A stretch of DNA of 64,000 nt from Daedaleopsis sinensis (Eukaryota; Basidiomycota; Agaricomycetes; Polyporales; Polyporaceae). The notes under the pieces were generated by a model, which saw only the letters and a list, made by a program, of their open reading frames with translations, was not told where the DNA came from and made no database searches. Positions 1 through 13,457 of this stretch are shown here, piece after piece; position 1 is the stretch's first letter; the number at the start of each line of letters is the position of its first letter. The position numbers and the translations under genes are program-made. Location of the stretch: assembly GCA_033807695.1 (NCBI GenBank), contig CM066305.1, positions 3,968,001 to 4,032,000 of the forward strand. The letters run 5' to 3'.

Positions 1-763
1 TCGCCAGAATCTCTGTCGCCAAGCGTCAGTAGATGACCCCAGCGCTACATACACTGGGCAGCGCTCACCAACGGCGAGATGGCCGAAATGCTCGTAGATG
101 GTGAGAATGTTGCCCGATGCGGTGTACGCGGGCTTTTCGGGGGGCTTGAGGTTGTAGTGTGCGACGACGTAATCGCGCGAGTCCACGCACTGGTCAACGT
201 GTGTCAGCGCCGGAGGCACGGACGGAGCAGCACTGCGTGAAGAGGGATTGCGACATACCGACCACTCGTGGTCCTTCACAGCGCGATGCAGCCAGCGGTA
301 CTCCTCGCCGTTCGACGCGACAAATTTGCGCGACAAAGACCTGTAGGACAACACGCATGTGTGTGAGCATGCCGTTTCTTCGCGGTTACGGGCGTCTCGC
401 GACGTCCGCGTCGGCCGGAACTGAGAAACACACTGACCCCGCGAAGATCGAGGTCTTTTTCAGATACTGCGCCATCGGCATCGACACGCCTGAGTCGACG
501 AACGATACCGTTCCCAACGCCCCGTTGGGCCCGAACTCCAGAATGACTGCAGGATCTCGTTGGGGTGGTCGCGAGTGTCGCTGGCTCGACGATCGGCGTC
601 CGGTGTTGTACACCATCAGGGTCGTATTTGGGAAGTGGGCGGCTTGCGAGGGAGGCGGACGCGCGACGCGCAGGAAGAGGCGGTCGTATAGCTCGTCGAA
701 ATCTGAGCCTGTATATTGGCCTGTCCGGTCCTCAAGATAGTACGGGAGCGCTCTGGGGATCAT
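1..763 (-). CDS. DUF6593-like basidiomycete protein, 3' end outside window
   Basis: The reading starts at the ATG at 763-761 and splices as exons 763-438, 340-259, 189-69 and 12-1, then runs off the window. All donors are GT (gtcagt, gtatgt, gtgagc) and all acceptors AG, and the frame is kept across each junction. The protein begins MIPRALPYYLEDRTGQYTGS and later has a stretch EEYRWLHRAVKDHEWS followed by a region like YVVAHYNLKPPEKPAYTASG. This layout resembles the DUF6593-type proteins common in agaricomycetes, whose function is unknown; that family call is from memory and moderate. No signal peptide or membrane segment is visible. A TATA-like element lies at about 900-908, some 137 bp upstream of the ATG on the coding strand. 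The last 12 bases only begin exon 4, so the C-terminus cannot be judged. Confidence 0.6.
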
Positions 764-899
764 ACTAGTCTCCCAAGGCTGGTGGAGGGGTGGTTTAGGG
801 CGATAGAGAACGGCGGCGGCTGCGTGCGGAAGGAACAGATGAGACTGGCCAGCGGAGGGAGGGGCAGCGGGAATGAGAGGACAGGCGAAGCAAAAGCGG

Positions 900-908
900 A
901 TATATATT
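900..908 (-). promoter_or_regulatory. TATA-like element of the DUF6593-like gene
   Basis: On the minus strand a CCAATATATA run lies about 137 bp before the ATG at 763, a usual fungal TATA spacing when a 5' UTR is present. Confidence 0.4.
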
Positions 909-999
909 GGCTGCGGCGCGAGCACACAACTCAAGTGGCACGAGTGAAGAAGCAGTCAGACGCCTGGCCAAAGGATGGGACGCGACGTGTTCTAGGGGA

Positions 1000-2645
1000 C
1001 CCTCCCGGTGGATGACTGCGCGTGTGCCGATCAGTAAGCTCCAAAGGCGAGGCTTCACACACGTCCCGTCTTCCTCATCTCACACTTTCTTCTCATCACA
1101 AGCCCATTCGCCCTCGGCGAGAGATCTGGGGCTGCGTCAGCCCCGAATTTGGGCGCACCACATGCGGCGAACTGCACCGAATGGAGCGGGCAAAGAGGCG
1201 CTGCGATCTTGAGAGGCGCTTCTCGCACCTGGGCTAGTGCAGAACAGGGACGGCACACACGCCCGTGTCCCATGCTCGATATAGCCCCCTTCGGCCACCT
1301 TGCGACCCGAAACTCCCGGCTGCGTCGGGGGCCCTTCGCTGCCACATTCACCAGCGCATTATGGCCGGATCGCGGTGCACGGGCTCGGTCATCGACGTCG
1401 GGGACTCGGGATGGCAGATAGCTTGGAGAAGAAGCTTTGGACTCGCTAAATGTGCTTGCCACAACGCGAGCTCACTTGGCGCCGTCGCTCCTCAAGACTC
1501 CACAACGCCATTGTCATGCCACCGCGTACTCGTTCGGAAAATGCAACTCCACTGGAGAGACAATGTTGTAAGGACGGTACTCACTACGTATACCCCACAT
1601 GCCAGTGAAGGCACGCGCGACTTCATGTTGGGGTAGAAGCCGTCGCTTGTTCCGGCTCGACTTGGGACGCCATCTTGCACGAATTCAAAGTGATGCCAGG
1701 GAGAACATCGTTCCGTTCGTCGCACAGAGGTCGCGATGACGCACTCGGGATCCAGGTGCGATATCCCTGAGGGCATGCCGTGAAAGACCCTGTCATGGTC
1801 TCTTCTGGTCCATCCCTCGAAGGCCGAGACGACAGTGACAGCCCCTCGCCCGCGTCGGCACCCGCGCCGAGGACCGTCTCGGTACTGCAGCGTCAGAATC
1901 ATTTAGAATGCACGGAGAAGCAGGCAAAACGTACTTGCTGTGCCCTCAGAGGAAGCCTTCCCTGCGTGAGGCGTGGACGCGACCAGTCCTGCGAACCCCG
2001 AATCAGCAGTTTCAGCCAAGGGAAGCAGAAGCCGCGATCTCGGCGCACAGGTGACCCGATGCAGGCTCTGGTCAGTGACGACGCCGACGGTCGATGTGAA
2101 AGAGAGTTGGGCGTGAGTACGTGCGCGGTTCTCACCTGACCCCCGCCTAGCCACGACTATGGCGGCAACTTTAACTCTACAGAGTAAGCGTCGGTGGCGA
2201 GGGTGCTTGATTGAGGTGCAAGTGCGGCGCGTGGGGTAGGGGCGCTGACGCTCATTATCACAGGACGCGACAGACACGCGAAACGGATGATGAGGGGGGG
2301 CATGCGGAAGAAGCGCACCATACTACTCCGATCAATCCGCTCTACGAACGCGTTGGCCTTCTAATTCTTCGGTGCGCATTCCGAGGTCGCGACGCTTCCC
2401 GGCTAATGCAGCCTGTCGTGCTGCGTAACGACGCATTGTATACAGCTGCAGAGCACTCGCATATTGCCCTACCCTGGGATCTAATACAAGAAGCAAGTCG
2501 TACACGAACCGCCGCAAGGTCCGTTAGCATTTTGTCACATGTCGCACACCTGATGCAGTGTGGTCAGTTAAGCGTCGTATAGATGGGTAAAGGGGTGTCT
2601 TAATCACCACGCCATACGCCACTCGCCCCGCACCTCCGGTCAGCC
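1000..2645. other. Intergenic, no gene recognised
   Basis: This stretch holds only short overlapping frames on both strands. None has recognisable family motifs or a splice pattern that extends into a longer protein. I see no transposon ends or repeats. Confidence 0.5.
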
Positions 2646-4503
<1,858 letters not shown>

Positions 4504-4732
4504 GATGAGCGGGGAGTGGGGGCGTCGGGGTGCACAGCGAGCAAGAAACAGAGCGCGACGAGGAACGATCGCGAAACACGCGTCGCAACTCAGAACTACG
4601 ATGAGACTCCGAAAGTTCTGATGAAGCTCCGCTATCACACCATTATAAGTGTGTTCACGCTCCGACTGAACCTAAGCCGCGCTTGTGGCTTCGCGACTTG
4701 ACGCGAAGTCTAGCCCGTTCTACATTACTACC
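4504..4732. promoter_or_regulatory. Shared divergent promoter region of RVB1 and the NF-YC gene
   Basis: Only 229 bp separate the two start codons, which face away from each other. No clear TATA box is visible in either direction, as is common for housekeeping genes. Bidirectional use is inferred from the spacing alone. Confidence 0.5.
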
Positions 4733-5606
4733 ATGTCCTCCTCTACCTCAAAACCATTCGTCCAGTCTGGAGAACCTCTGAACGACTTTCTACGGTCCTT
4801 CTGGCAGAGACAGATTGATGCCGCCGAGCAGGAAACACCAGACTACCGTCATCCGCCCCTACCACTCGCGCGAATTAAGAAGGTCATGAAGAGCGACCCG
4901 GAGGTCAAAGTACGTGACGAAATCTCACTTTGTCGGACGTAAATCTGATACTCTGCTACTGCGAAGATGATTGCGGCGGATGGTACGTTCTGTGCAACAC
5001 ATACTTGATGCGCAGAGCTCAAAGGGTCTTAGCTCCAATCCTCTTCTGCAAGGCCTGTGAAAGTACGTTGCATATTCAGTTGCATTGGTGCCTGTTTGAA
5101 ACCCATCTTCGTGCTATACCCGAAGTCTTCATTGCGGAGATCACGGCGCGCGCATATATCATTGCAGACTCGAACAAGCGTCGCACACTCTCCCGAGCCG
5201 ACATAGCCAAAGCCCTCAGCAAGTCGGACCAATTCGACTTCCTCATTGACATAGTCCCTCGTGAGGAGCCCCCTGGTGGCACAGCACAGGTTGGGAATGC
5301 TGCACGAGCTCCCAAGAAGGGTCCTCCAGCTCCGGGCACCGCGAGCGCAGTGGGTCTTTTTCTCTCTTGCGCAAGCCTCGTACCGACCCTCTCTCTGCAC
5401 TAGCCCCCTCAGAGCCGGGAAGACTCACAGAATGGCGCCTTGGAGAACGATGAAACTGCCGAGGATGTACCTGGGGGTGTCGACCTCGAACAGGTACTTC
5501 GTCCTTTTCGATTGCTTCGCGTTCTGTACTTACGGCTCGACATCTGGTACAGCTGCATTCTCTGCTCCAGCCACCCGGGCCCATCGAGCCGCGCTCGTTG
5601 TCTTGA
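4733..5606 (+). CDS. HAP5: NF-YC / HAP5 histone-fold subunit of the CCAAT-binding factor
   Basis: Six exons (4733-4909, 4967-4982, 5033-5062, 5126-5349, 5431-5493, 5553-5606) give 187 residues; exons 2 and 3 are only 16 and 30 bp. The spliced product has the NF-YC histone fold: FWQRQI near the N-terminus, [17 protein letters not shown], then [20 protein letters not shown], and [19 protein letters not shown] followed by [11 protein letters not shown]. These match the helices used to pair with NF-YB and contact NF-YA. The C-terminal tail after the fold is short and rich in Pro and Gly. The protein binds DNA at CCAAT boxes as a trimer with NF-YA/NF-YB (family knowledge). The two micro-exons are inferred because only they restore the conserved residues in frame. 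Confidence 0.92.
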
Positions 5607-6721
5607 AGTTTCACAGCCTCAGACATCCCATCTGTTCGTTGTAGTAGTTATCTCAAGTTGTCGTTTTTGCTATCGTGTTGTACCGTGTACTGATAAGCTT
5701 ATTGTATTTCTTCGTCTCGCGTCGATCTCGCTAGTTTGACTTTTTGCTCAAGTCGCCCGATACCTGACAGACGCATAGACTATGCACACCATGTCGCGAC
5801 TGTCCGGCATTATGTCCGCTACATTAAGTTCGACGTTCCTGGTGAGTACCGTTTCGTCTGGAGACACTGAACTGTTCTCGCTGACCTACGTATCCTATTC
5901 AAATACTCAAAGCGACCCGTGCGCCGTGGCCCATTCAGCTGACTTATACCGTTCGATTCGGACGCGGTCGACGAGCTCTCTAGCCGCATTCACATCGCAT
6001 TATGGGCAAATCTTACCGCAAGTTCCTTCCTGCTGGCGTCTGACGCGACGAAAGTTAACGTTCATCGGTCGCTTGATACCCCGCCGTGACTGCGCCCCGC
6101 TTTCGCGCGTGTTGGAAGATGAATGCTGTAAGCAAGGCAATAAGTAGTCGTCGTCTCCGTCAAGTCTCCGCAGGAGGACCGATGATCGTTTCCGCTCTCC
6201 GCAAGAACGACAAAATCCATCCGTTCTCCGCTGCGCGCTCCGCAGTATATTCCGCAGTCCAGACCTCCTTCTCGCATCGCATCTTACTGCGCTCTGGACC
6301 GGGCGAACTAGTCGGCTGAATGGAGGTTTCATGCCTTCACTTCAACTCACAGCTCCCTCGAGCGATCATCGCCAGCTTCTCACAACTGTTGAGCGCGCTA
6401 CTTACACCCTTCTGCGACTCAGGACGAGGTCGTTTCACCGTATTGATATCCGCAATTATAGACTCGCACACATGCATTACACCAAGAAACGATCGCGCAA
6501 CATGTCAGACACGGAAGGATTACGATCAAAACCCGTTTTAACTCAAACGGACGGAAGGTAGAAGGAACGTGTGCTGCGGCGGATGCGTGAGCGAACCTCG
6601 AACGGTATCGTAGGGCGAGGACGAGCATTACCTTCCCAAGCGGGATACTTCGAACGATTAGAGAGGAACGAGGAACACCAAACACCACGTTGATTGCAAC
6701 GTTAACCAGCAACGGCCTAAC
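5607..6721. other. Intergenic, no gene recognised
   Basis: The region between the convergent NF-YC and small secreted protein genes contains short frames without family motifs. I see no repeats or RNA genes here. Confidence 0.5.
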
Positions 6722-7141
6722 TCAGGCCCTGGGGGTCGGCGGGGGGACTTGGCGGGTCACGGTGTGAGCCACCGTCCAGGCCGTCTCGGTGGTGATGGTG
6801 GTGACCCACGGCTCCCCTGCGGAAGCGGAGGCAAAGGCAAATTCGAAGCGTACGCGACGACGAAGGTCAGCTCACGGACGCGCGGCGCAAAACTCGGCAC
6901 GGCGGACTCACTCGTGATGAAGCTCTGGAGGACGCGCGTCGCGGTGAAGGTCTCCGTCGTGAAGTGGGTCGTGATGGTCTTGTCCGCAACGTTGTCGCGC
7001 TTCTGGACGTCAAGGTTCGGCTGTGTAGCCCGATGCTCGGTCAGAAGAGGCTTACGCCGCGCGCGAGTGATGGAAATGACTGACGGCCGCAACCGCAAGA
7101 GCAGCGGCGCTCGCGATGGTGAGGAGAGTCTTGAACTGCAT
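6722..7141 (-). CDS. Small secreted Thr-rich protein with a Kex2-type site
   Basis: Three exons (7141-7085, 7020-6912, 6816-6722) splice in frame to an 86-residue protein. Residues 1-19 (MQFKTLLTIASAAALAVAA) form a clear signal peptide, exactly encoded by exon 1. Exon 2 starts PNLDVQKRDN; the KR pair at residues 26-27 is a likely Kex2 cleavage site, leaving a mature peptide of about 59 residues. The mature part is rich in Thr in short runs (TITTHFTTETFTAT, WVTTITTETAWT) and contains no Cys, unlike most effector-like secreted proteins. It ends in a Pro-rich tail. I do not recognise a family. A TATA-like element lies at 7258-7265. The gene would be exported from the cell; its role is unknown. 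The splice model rests on consensus GT-AG sites and frame only. Confidence 0.6.
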
Positions 7142-7314
7142 GGTGGACTTGTCGTGAGCGGGGAGCTGGGGGTGGGAGGATTGGCTTGGGATTGGCAGAA
7201 GGCTAAGAGCGACGAGATAGAGGCAGGCTGTGACTGAGCGGCAGCCGCGCGCCGAGAACTTATATGACCTGACCGCGCTATATCGCGTTATGTCGTCGTG
7301 CAAGCAGATGCTAC

Positions 7315-7787
7315 TAATAGGGGTGCTCAATTTTGTTCGTTCGCTGCTGTTCGTTCGGAGGTGTTCGTCGGCAACAAGCTGATGGATGATGCGCATCTCT
7401 GCCGATGTCAAGCATTTCTCGAGCGCCTCTGGAGTAAATCCCAAGTCGTCGTCCACGTTTGGTAATTGGAAGCTTATGTAACGTCAAGGTATGCGCTTAT
7501 CTGACTTGTTTGCGACCTCAGTATGAGCTCAAAATTCGTGGTCGTAATGCACTGTGCTCATAGAATCATTGCGCAGGCTTTAATGAGCTTCGATGAGGAT
7601 GTGGAGGGCCCCTGCCCATATGCCTCAACGAAGGGATATCCAGGAGTGGTAGGGTTTAGCTAGGGTTAGGTCCCGGAATACCTTCTCGGCTCGCACACCT
7701 CCCCTCGCATCAAAGCGCCACTCCACGTAGCCGACGAACACCTCCGAACGAACAGCAGCGAACGAACAAAATTGAGCACCCCTAATA
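7315..7787. mobile_element. MITE with 53-bp perfect terminal inverted repeats and TAATA target duplication
   Basis: The element runs from 7320 (GGGGTGCTC) to 7782 (GAGCACCCC), 463 bp. The outer 53 bases of both ends are perfect reverse complements, including the sub-repeat TTCGTTCG. It is flanked directly on both sides by TAATA (7315-7319 and 7783-7787), the expected target-site duplication; because TA also extends the palindrome, the true duplication may be shorter. No transposase is encoded. The left arm reads on the minus strand as a short protein-like stretch (DDDLGFTPEALEKCL and on), which may be captured host sequence or chance. The perfect repeats suggest recent insertion. Confidence 0.85.
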
Positions 7788-8900
7788 GGGCACGCTGACA
7801 GACACACGGCCGGTGTTAAAGACACTTGAGTCGTAGATCCGATGGTCGCGCGAGGCGCAGTACGCGTGCTCCGTCACCCGGGGGCAGACGCACACTGTGA
7901 GGGTGATGCGCGAGCGAATCAACGAGTCGGCAGCGATGCGCAAGCGATGTGCGAATGATATGCCGTCCAATCGTCGGCGGGGATGACTTGGGCAGGCCTC
8001 GTAAGAGCATCCATGGGGATGTCGCGTCGGAGACTCGCAGTAACTGCGCCGAGCGCTGTGAGTTGCAACATCAGCTGCGCAGTTCCGGCCTGCGGACTAA
8101 GTCCGTTCTAGAGTCTGTTTAGGCTGCTTATGGTAATCGCATTCATTGTGTGCAGCTGGTGCCAGGTGGTAGGCGGTTGCGATTGATGGGTCCGTCTCGG
8201 AGGAGCGGGATCTTAGCTTCGGCTATTACCGTCCGAAGATCGCCTGGTCGTTGCGACACTTTCTATCTCAGATACAGGCACTGATGGCATTCTGCTAGCA
8301 GCTCACGCGCAACCGAGTTCTACGGAAGTAGTGATGGCGCTATAACGTCAACGGAGGCAAAGTTGCAAGATGCCTCGGATTCCGATGAGTGACTGGTCCT
8401 CCATCATGGCCGACGGTGCTTGGAGTTGAATACGAGCGATGCGACCGGATGCAGCTGTCAGCTCTCCCCAATTATACGAGTGAGGGAAATCGGGAGGAAG
8501 TCTCTCGCGGTGATGGTAAAGTCGAGGACAGCTATTGGGAATCTATTGGTCTCTCGGGGACAGAGTTATCTGCACAGTAAATTGCCCAACGTAAGCAGAT
8601 GATGCTCTACATAGACAGAATAAATGGCCGTTACTCACTAAATCGCGGTAGTTGCGCAATGCGCCAAGTCTATGACAAAGAACAGACATAGCCGTGCGGC
8701 ATTGACAGGATACTTCCTTCAAAATGGCATCGCAGGCTCTCGTAGGCCGCCGTAGGTCCGTGCTGGCTCAGGTACCCGTGCGTTATGCCTTGCATGGACG
8801 AAGCTCGACTCACTCATACCCGGCTTCCGAACATCGTCTGCGCAGCACTCAATGTCATGTCGTTATACCTGAGCGCACTGTTAATGAAGGTGATGAAGGT
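7788..8900. other. Intergenic, no gene recognised
   Basis: Just right of the MITE a minus-strand frame ends DSSVFNTGRVSVSVPY at a stop made by the target duplication (7782-7970). It may be the tail of a decayed gene, but I cannot name it. Nothing else stands out. Confidence 0.35.
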
Positions 8901-8908
8901 GAGTAGTT

Positions 8909-9168
8909 CGATCGACACTGGACAAGGCACGGGAGCGAACGGGACGAGCAAAGGGTCGGACTTTGGCCCAGGTTCCGACATTCGTGTGCCTGTACTCGTG
9001 AAGATGGTGAACATTCCTTTGTTAATCCCGTCATATCTAAGCACAATATCAATGTTCAATGAAGATGAGTATGATCGAGACTGGACGAGGAACGGGACGA
9101 ACAAAGGGTCGGCTTTGGTCCAGGTGCCGACATTCGTGTGCCTGTACGCGTGAAGATGGTGAGCATTT
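8909..9168 (+). repeat. Two diverged copies of a ~100-bp direct repeat
   Basis: The segment 8909-9016 (from gatcgacactggacaaggc to aagatggtgaacat) recurs at 9073-9168 with small insertions and substitutions. The period is about 160 bp. The core ccgacattcgtgtgcctgta is identical in both. No coding role is evident. Confidence 0.75.
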
Positions 9169-9179
9169 CTCGACCGTTG

Positions 9180-11494
9180 CGCTCACAAATGTGTACAAGG
9201 AGTGACCGACCTGTCAGACAGTCAGACACTTGGCATGAGCTACTGAGCTCAGAGCACGCCTGGTCGTCCCAGGACCCATGTTCATCTGCAGCAGAGGACA
9301 CTGGACAAGATATTGAACGGATCGAGTTAGATTGCGTTACGATGCGTACCTCACGTACCTGTCGGCTGGAAAGGATGGTGGCTAGTACCCAAACGTGGAT
9401 GTGAGTTTGAACGCGTAATCAGATATTCCGCACTGTAGCTCGAAGTAAACCGCAAGTCGGTGCACGTACCTGGTACCTGCCTGGTACCATAGCTAGGGGC
9501 AGCTTGACTGGTCAATTTTATCGATGAGGTGAAAGTACTAGTGCTAGAACGCATCAGATGTAACACATGTTTCGTATTGCACCACCACCGTGGTTTGACC
9601 GTGGTGGCGCAACACAATATGTATCGGAGGTCACGCATCATTCATATCAGAGCTCTGGGACATGCTGGAACAGGCCGTGTGCAGAGACACCGGGGCGGTC
9701 TGCAAAAAAAGAAACACTGGGGCCGAAGTCCTTTGAGCTGTCAAAGCGATCAGTTGTGGCGGCTGCAAGATTTACATGTGAGCTTACCATGGACTTCAAT
9801 TGGCTCTGCTTTACTGTGATCGTGCGGCTTTGTCAAGTCGATCTGTTGCGATTGCGCACGGACATTCTTTACAGAAGATGACTCTGGTCGGCTCGTGCCG
9901 AAATGGGGGACGCAGCGTCGGCCGATGGGGTAAGTACTCGAGAGCGCAGTCGGTCATGCTTCCCAAGCCAGAACATAATGCGTCCGAACACCGGTCTTGG
10001 CAGAAGAACGAGTTCGCAGAACTGGAAACCGTGCCAGAACCGAACTGTATGAGTTCATACCAGCTTCTGTAGCCATGTGTCGTGTTATCAATGGTGGCCC
10101 TTACGATATTGGAGCTGACCTGATAGTCATGAGATGCTATCTTCCGACTGCGCCGCACACGAGTCAAATTCTCGCTAATGCGCGCTTCGTAGCACTTGAC
10201 AAGAGGCTGAAGGCACTCACTCCCAGATTCCACCTTCAGTGCGTTCACCAGAGAATCAGAGGTCAATAATTAAGAGACAAAGCACTGAACTCACGATTCG
10301 GAGGCTACTGCATCCCGTTGGACTTGAAGGAAAGAGGAGGAAAGAGGATCGCCAAGTAGGCGCCTACTTACAACCGAAAGAAGCGGAAGGATTTGAGCGC
10401 CGACTCGGAGCTTGCCGCCCACCCGCTGGCACAGTGGCACTTGGAGGCTCTCTGGAATTTGACTCTTGAGCCAATATTGCCACTCCGGACTCCGATAAGT
10501 CTGGACGTGCAACCTACATCTAACTCGCATTTGACCCACGAGTACTAATCACTGATGGCTTGCTCTGCACCGATGGCTCATCCTAGTGCCCTTGCTCGCC
10601 TTTAGAATGCTTCCGCACCCCCCGGGCCCGAGAGTCGAGACGTTCATATTGTTCATCTCTCACTACATCTCGACCGTGACCCTGTCGACGCGGGCTCGTT
10701 CCCCCGTTGACATAAGCAGCTAGCCATCCGACTACAAACGGAATGACTAACTCTTGTTCTCAATTGGTGAGTGAGTCGTCCCTGTCATGAACTATCATTT
10801 ATCACTTGTGACGACTAATCAGGTGCAATCGTACTCCAGGCTACCCGTCCGCAGTGGGCGCGGTGATGCGTACTGTCGGCCTTCGCACACGGAACTCCTT
10901 TATCCGTTTTCGACAAACGCAGCGAGTGGACGGTGTTCCTGACTGGATGCAAGACAATGCTCCCGGCAATGGGCATTTTTATCTCACCAGGACCCAGGCG
11001 ACGCTACTAGGACGAGAGCATTTGATCGGGTCGACGCATGGCCGACGACTTGCGTTGCCCTCCCGCGTTCATCGCACGGCGTTTCGTCCGGTTCCCACCA
11101 GCGATCTCGGCGCAGTCAGACGCCCGTACCCACCTTAGCCGGTGGTTAAGCGAGCCGGAGAGAAGGGGAATAATCGCACTCCACGAGACAATCGCCGCTG
11201 GATTGGGACGTGCCTCCTCTCAGCGACGGCGATGCTGCGGCGATGCATCGACTCCTTGCATCAAGTCTGGTCCTCACGAGGAGTCGACGGAGCTGATGTT
11301 GGCGATCTCAGACGCTCAGGGGTCCTGGGATATAAACGCTTACTGCCGTTCTCGATAGGAACATCGCAGGCTTCGTCTACCGCCCTTCCTCTGGCCTCAT
11401 TCGCGCGTCTTGACCTCTCCCTGTTCTACTTAGGCAACAGGGTTCAGTTCACCCGCCTTCACCTACCTATTTTGCACGCACTCTCTGTTCCGGT
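9180..11494. other. Intergenic, ending in the laccase promoter
   Basis: No protein family, RNA gene or transposon end was recognised in this 2.3-kb stretch. The last few hundred bases are the presumed laccase upstream region with a CT-rich stretch and a TATA box. Confidence 0.5.
11331..11337 (+). promoter_or_regulatory. TATA box of the laccase gene
   Basis: TATAAAC lies 158 bp upstream of the laccase ATG and is followed by a pyrimidine-rich stretch, as in many basidiomycete laccase promoters. Confidence 0.55.
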
Positions 11495-13457
11495 ATGAGC
11501 AAGTTTCAGTCCCTGGCCGCTTTTGTCGCCATCTGCCTTGCCCATGGTCGCCTTGTCGCTGGTGCCATCGGCCCCGTCGCCGACTTCACCGTCTCCAATG
11601 CGAACATCGCACCCGATGGGTTCACGCGTGCCGCAGTGGTTGTAAACAACCAGTTTCCTGGCCCGCTCATCTCCGGTAACAAGGTTCGCATACATTGCCA
11701 CTTGCTTCAATTACACTCCGAGCTCACGCATAACTTCATAGGGCGCCAACTTTAAGATTAACGTCATCGATAACCTTACAGATGATGACATGTTGACCGC
11801 GACCACCATCGTATGTTTTCACTGTTTATGTTCAGCGCACACTATACTCACATCATCCTATAGCATTGGCACGGGTTCTTCCAGAAGGGGACAAACTGGG
11901 CTGATGGACCCGCGTTCGTCAACCAGTGCCCGATCTCCAAGGGCAACTCGTTCCTTTATGACTTCTCCTCCACCACACAGACCGGCACGTTCTGGTACCA
12001 CAGCCACTTGTCTACGCAGTACTGCGACGGTCTCCGTGGGCCGATGGTTGTCTACGACCCGAATGACCCGCACAAGTCGTTGTACGACGTTGACGACGGT
12101 ATGTCTCGCTCACATTACCCGCCGGTTATGGTAGCTCACGCTACCCGTAGAGTCTACTGTTATCACCCTCACCGATTGGTACCACACACTGGCTCGTCAA
12201 GGCCCTCGTTTCCCGTTCGGTGCTGACTCCGTCCTCATCAACGGTCTTGGCCGCACCGCTGGTGGCGATGCCGACGCACCACTCTCTGTGATCACGGTCA
12301 CGAAGGGCAAGCGGTACCGCTTCCGCTTGGTCAACATATCATGCGACCCCAACTTCGTGTTCTCGATCCAGGGCCACTCCCTGACGATCATCGAGTCCGA
12401 CTCGGTCAACGTCCAGCCTTACACCGTGGACTCGATCCACACGTATGCCGGCATGCGTTATTCGTTTGTGGTGAGTAACCCGGCTCATCTTCCTCCTCTA
12501 TGAGTCGTGTTTGACACATTATCTTGTAGTTGAATGCGGATCAAGACATAGACAACTACTGGATCTGGGCCATCCCGAACGTCGGAACCATTACCACGGA
12601 TGGCGGTGTGAACTCGGCTATCCTCCGCTACGACACGGCCGACCCTGTCGAGCCGGTAGCCGCTAGCCCGAGCAGCTCGAACCCCCTCGTGGAGTCCAAT
12701 CTTGTGCCCCTCACCGATGTCGCCGCCCCCGGACAGCCCACCGCCGGCGGTGTTGACTACGCCCTCAGCCTCAACTTCAGCTTCGTAAGTCTCTCATCCC
12801 GCGCGATGTACTGCAGCTCGTGTATTGACGCATCGCTTAGAATGGCACCGAGTTCTTTGTCAACGGCAATCCGTTTGTTCCTCCGACCGTGCCCGTGCTC
12901 CTCCAGATTATGAGTGGCACCCAGGACGCGGCCGCTTTGCTCCCCAGCGGCAGCGTCTACTCCCTCCCCTCGAACGCTGTCGTCGAGCTTTCGTTCCCCA
13001 TCACTGCCACGAACGCGCCCGGTGCCCCCCACCCTTTCCACTTGCATGGTGTAAGTTTGCTTACTCATCCCGTCTGCGCGAAATCTGCTCATCTCTACTC
13101 TCTAGCACACCTTCCATGTCGTCCGCAGCGCCAACACCACCGACTACAACTACGTCAACCCCCCTCAGCGCGACGTCGTCAACACCGGCACGGCTGGCGA
13201 CAACGTCACGATTCGCTTCCGCACGGACAACCCCGGCCCGTGGTTCCTCCACTGCCACATCGATTTCCACCTCGAGGCTGGCTTCGCTGTCGTCTTTGCT
13301 GAGGACATCCCCGACATCGATAGTGCCAACTCGCCCCCTGGTAAGACCCGCCCCTCATAACACTCGGGTCTCGTTGAGTGTATGCTGACAATGACCTCCA
13401 GCTGCGTGGAACGACCTTTGCCCCACGTACAACTCTGTGTACCCTAACGGTATCTAA
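11495..13457 (+). CDS. Laccase (secreted multicopper oxidase)
   Basis: Laccase oxidises phenols with reduction of O2 to water and acts outside the cell. Eight exons (11495-11683, 11742-11810, 11864-12098, 12151-12470, 12530-12784, 12841-13050, 13106-13340, 13402-13457) give 522 residues, the usual length. Residues 1-23 form a signal peptide; the mature protein starts about [10 protein letters not shown]. All four copper motifs are present: [41 protein letters not shown] and [12 protein letters not shown]. The residue at the axial position of the T1 copper is Phe, the type associated with high-redox-potential basidiomycete laccases (family knowledge). N-glycosylation sites occur, for example NGTEFF and NVTIRF. 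Intron 1 has a weak donor (gttcgc); the others are standard. The gene appears intact. Confidence 0.96.

Noticed and set aside
1055..1902. Two minus-strand frames of about 135 codons
   Set aside because: No recognisable family, no consistent introns and no promoter signal; probably chance.
7782..7970. Minus-strand frame ending at the MITE target duplication
   Set aside because: Protein-like ending but too short and unnamed; kept only as a note on a possible gene remnant.
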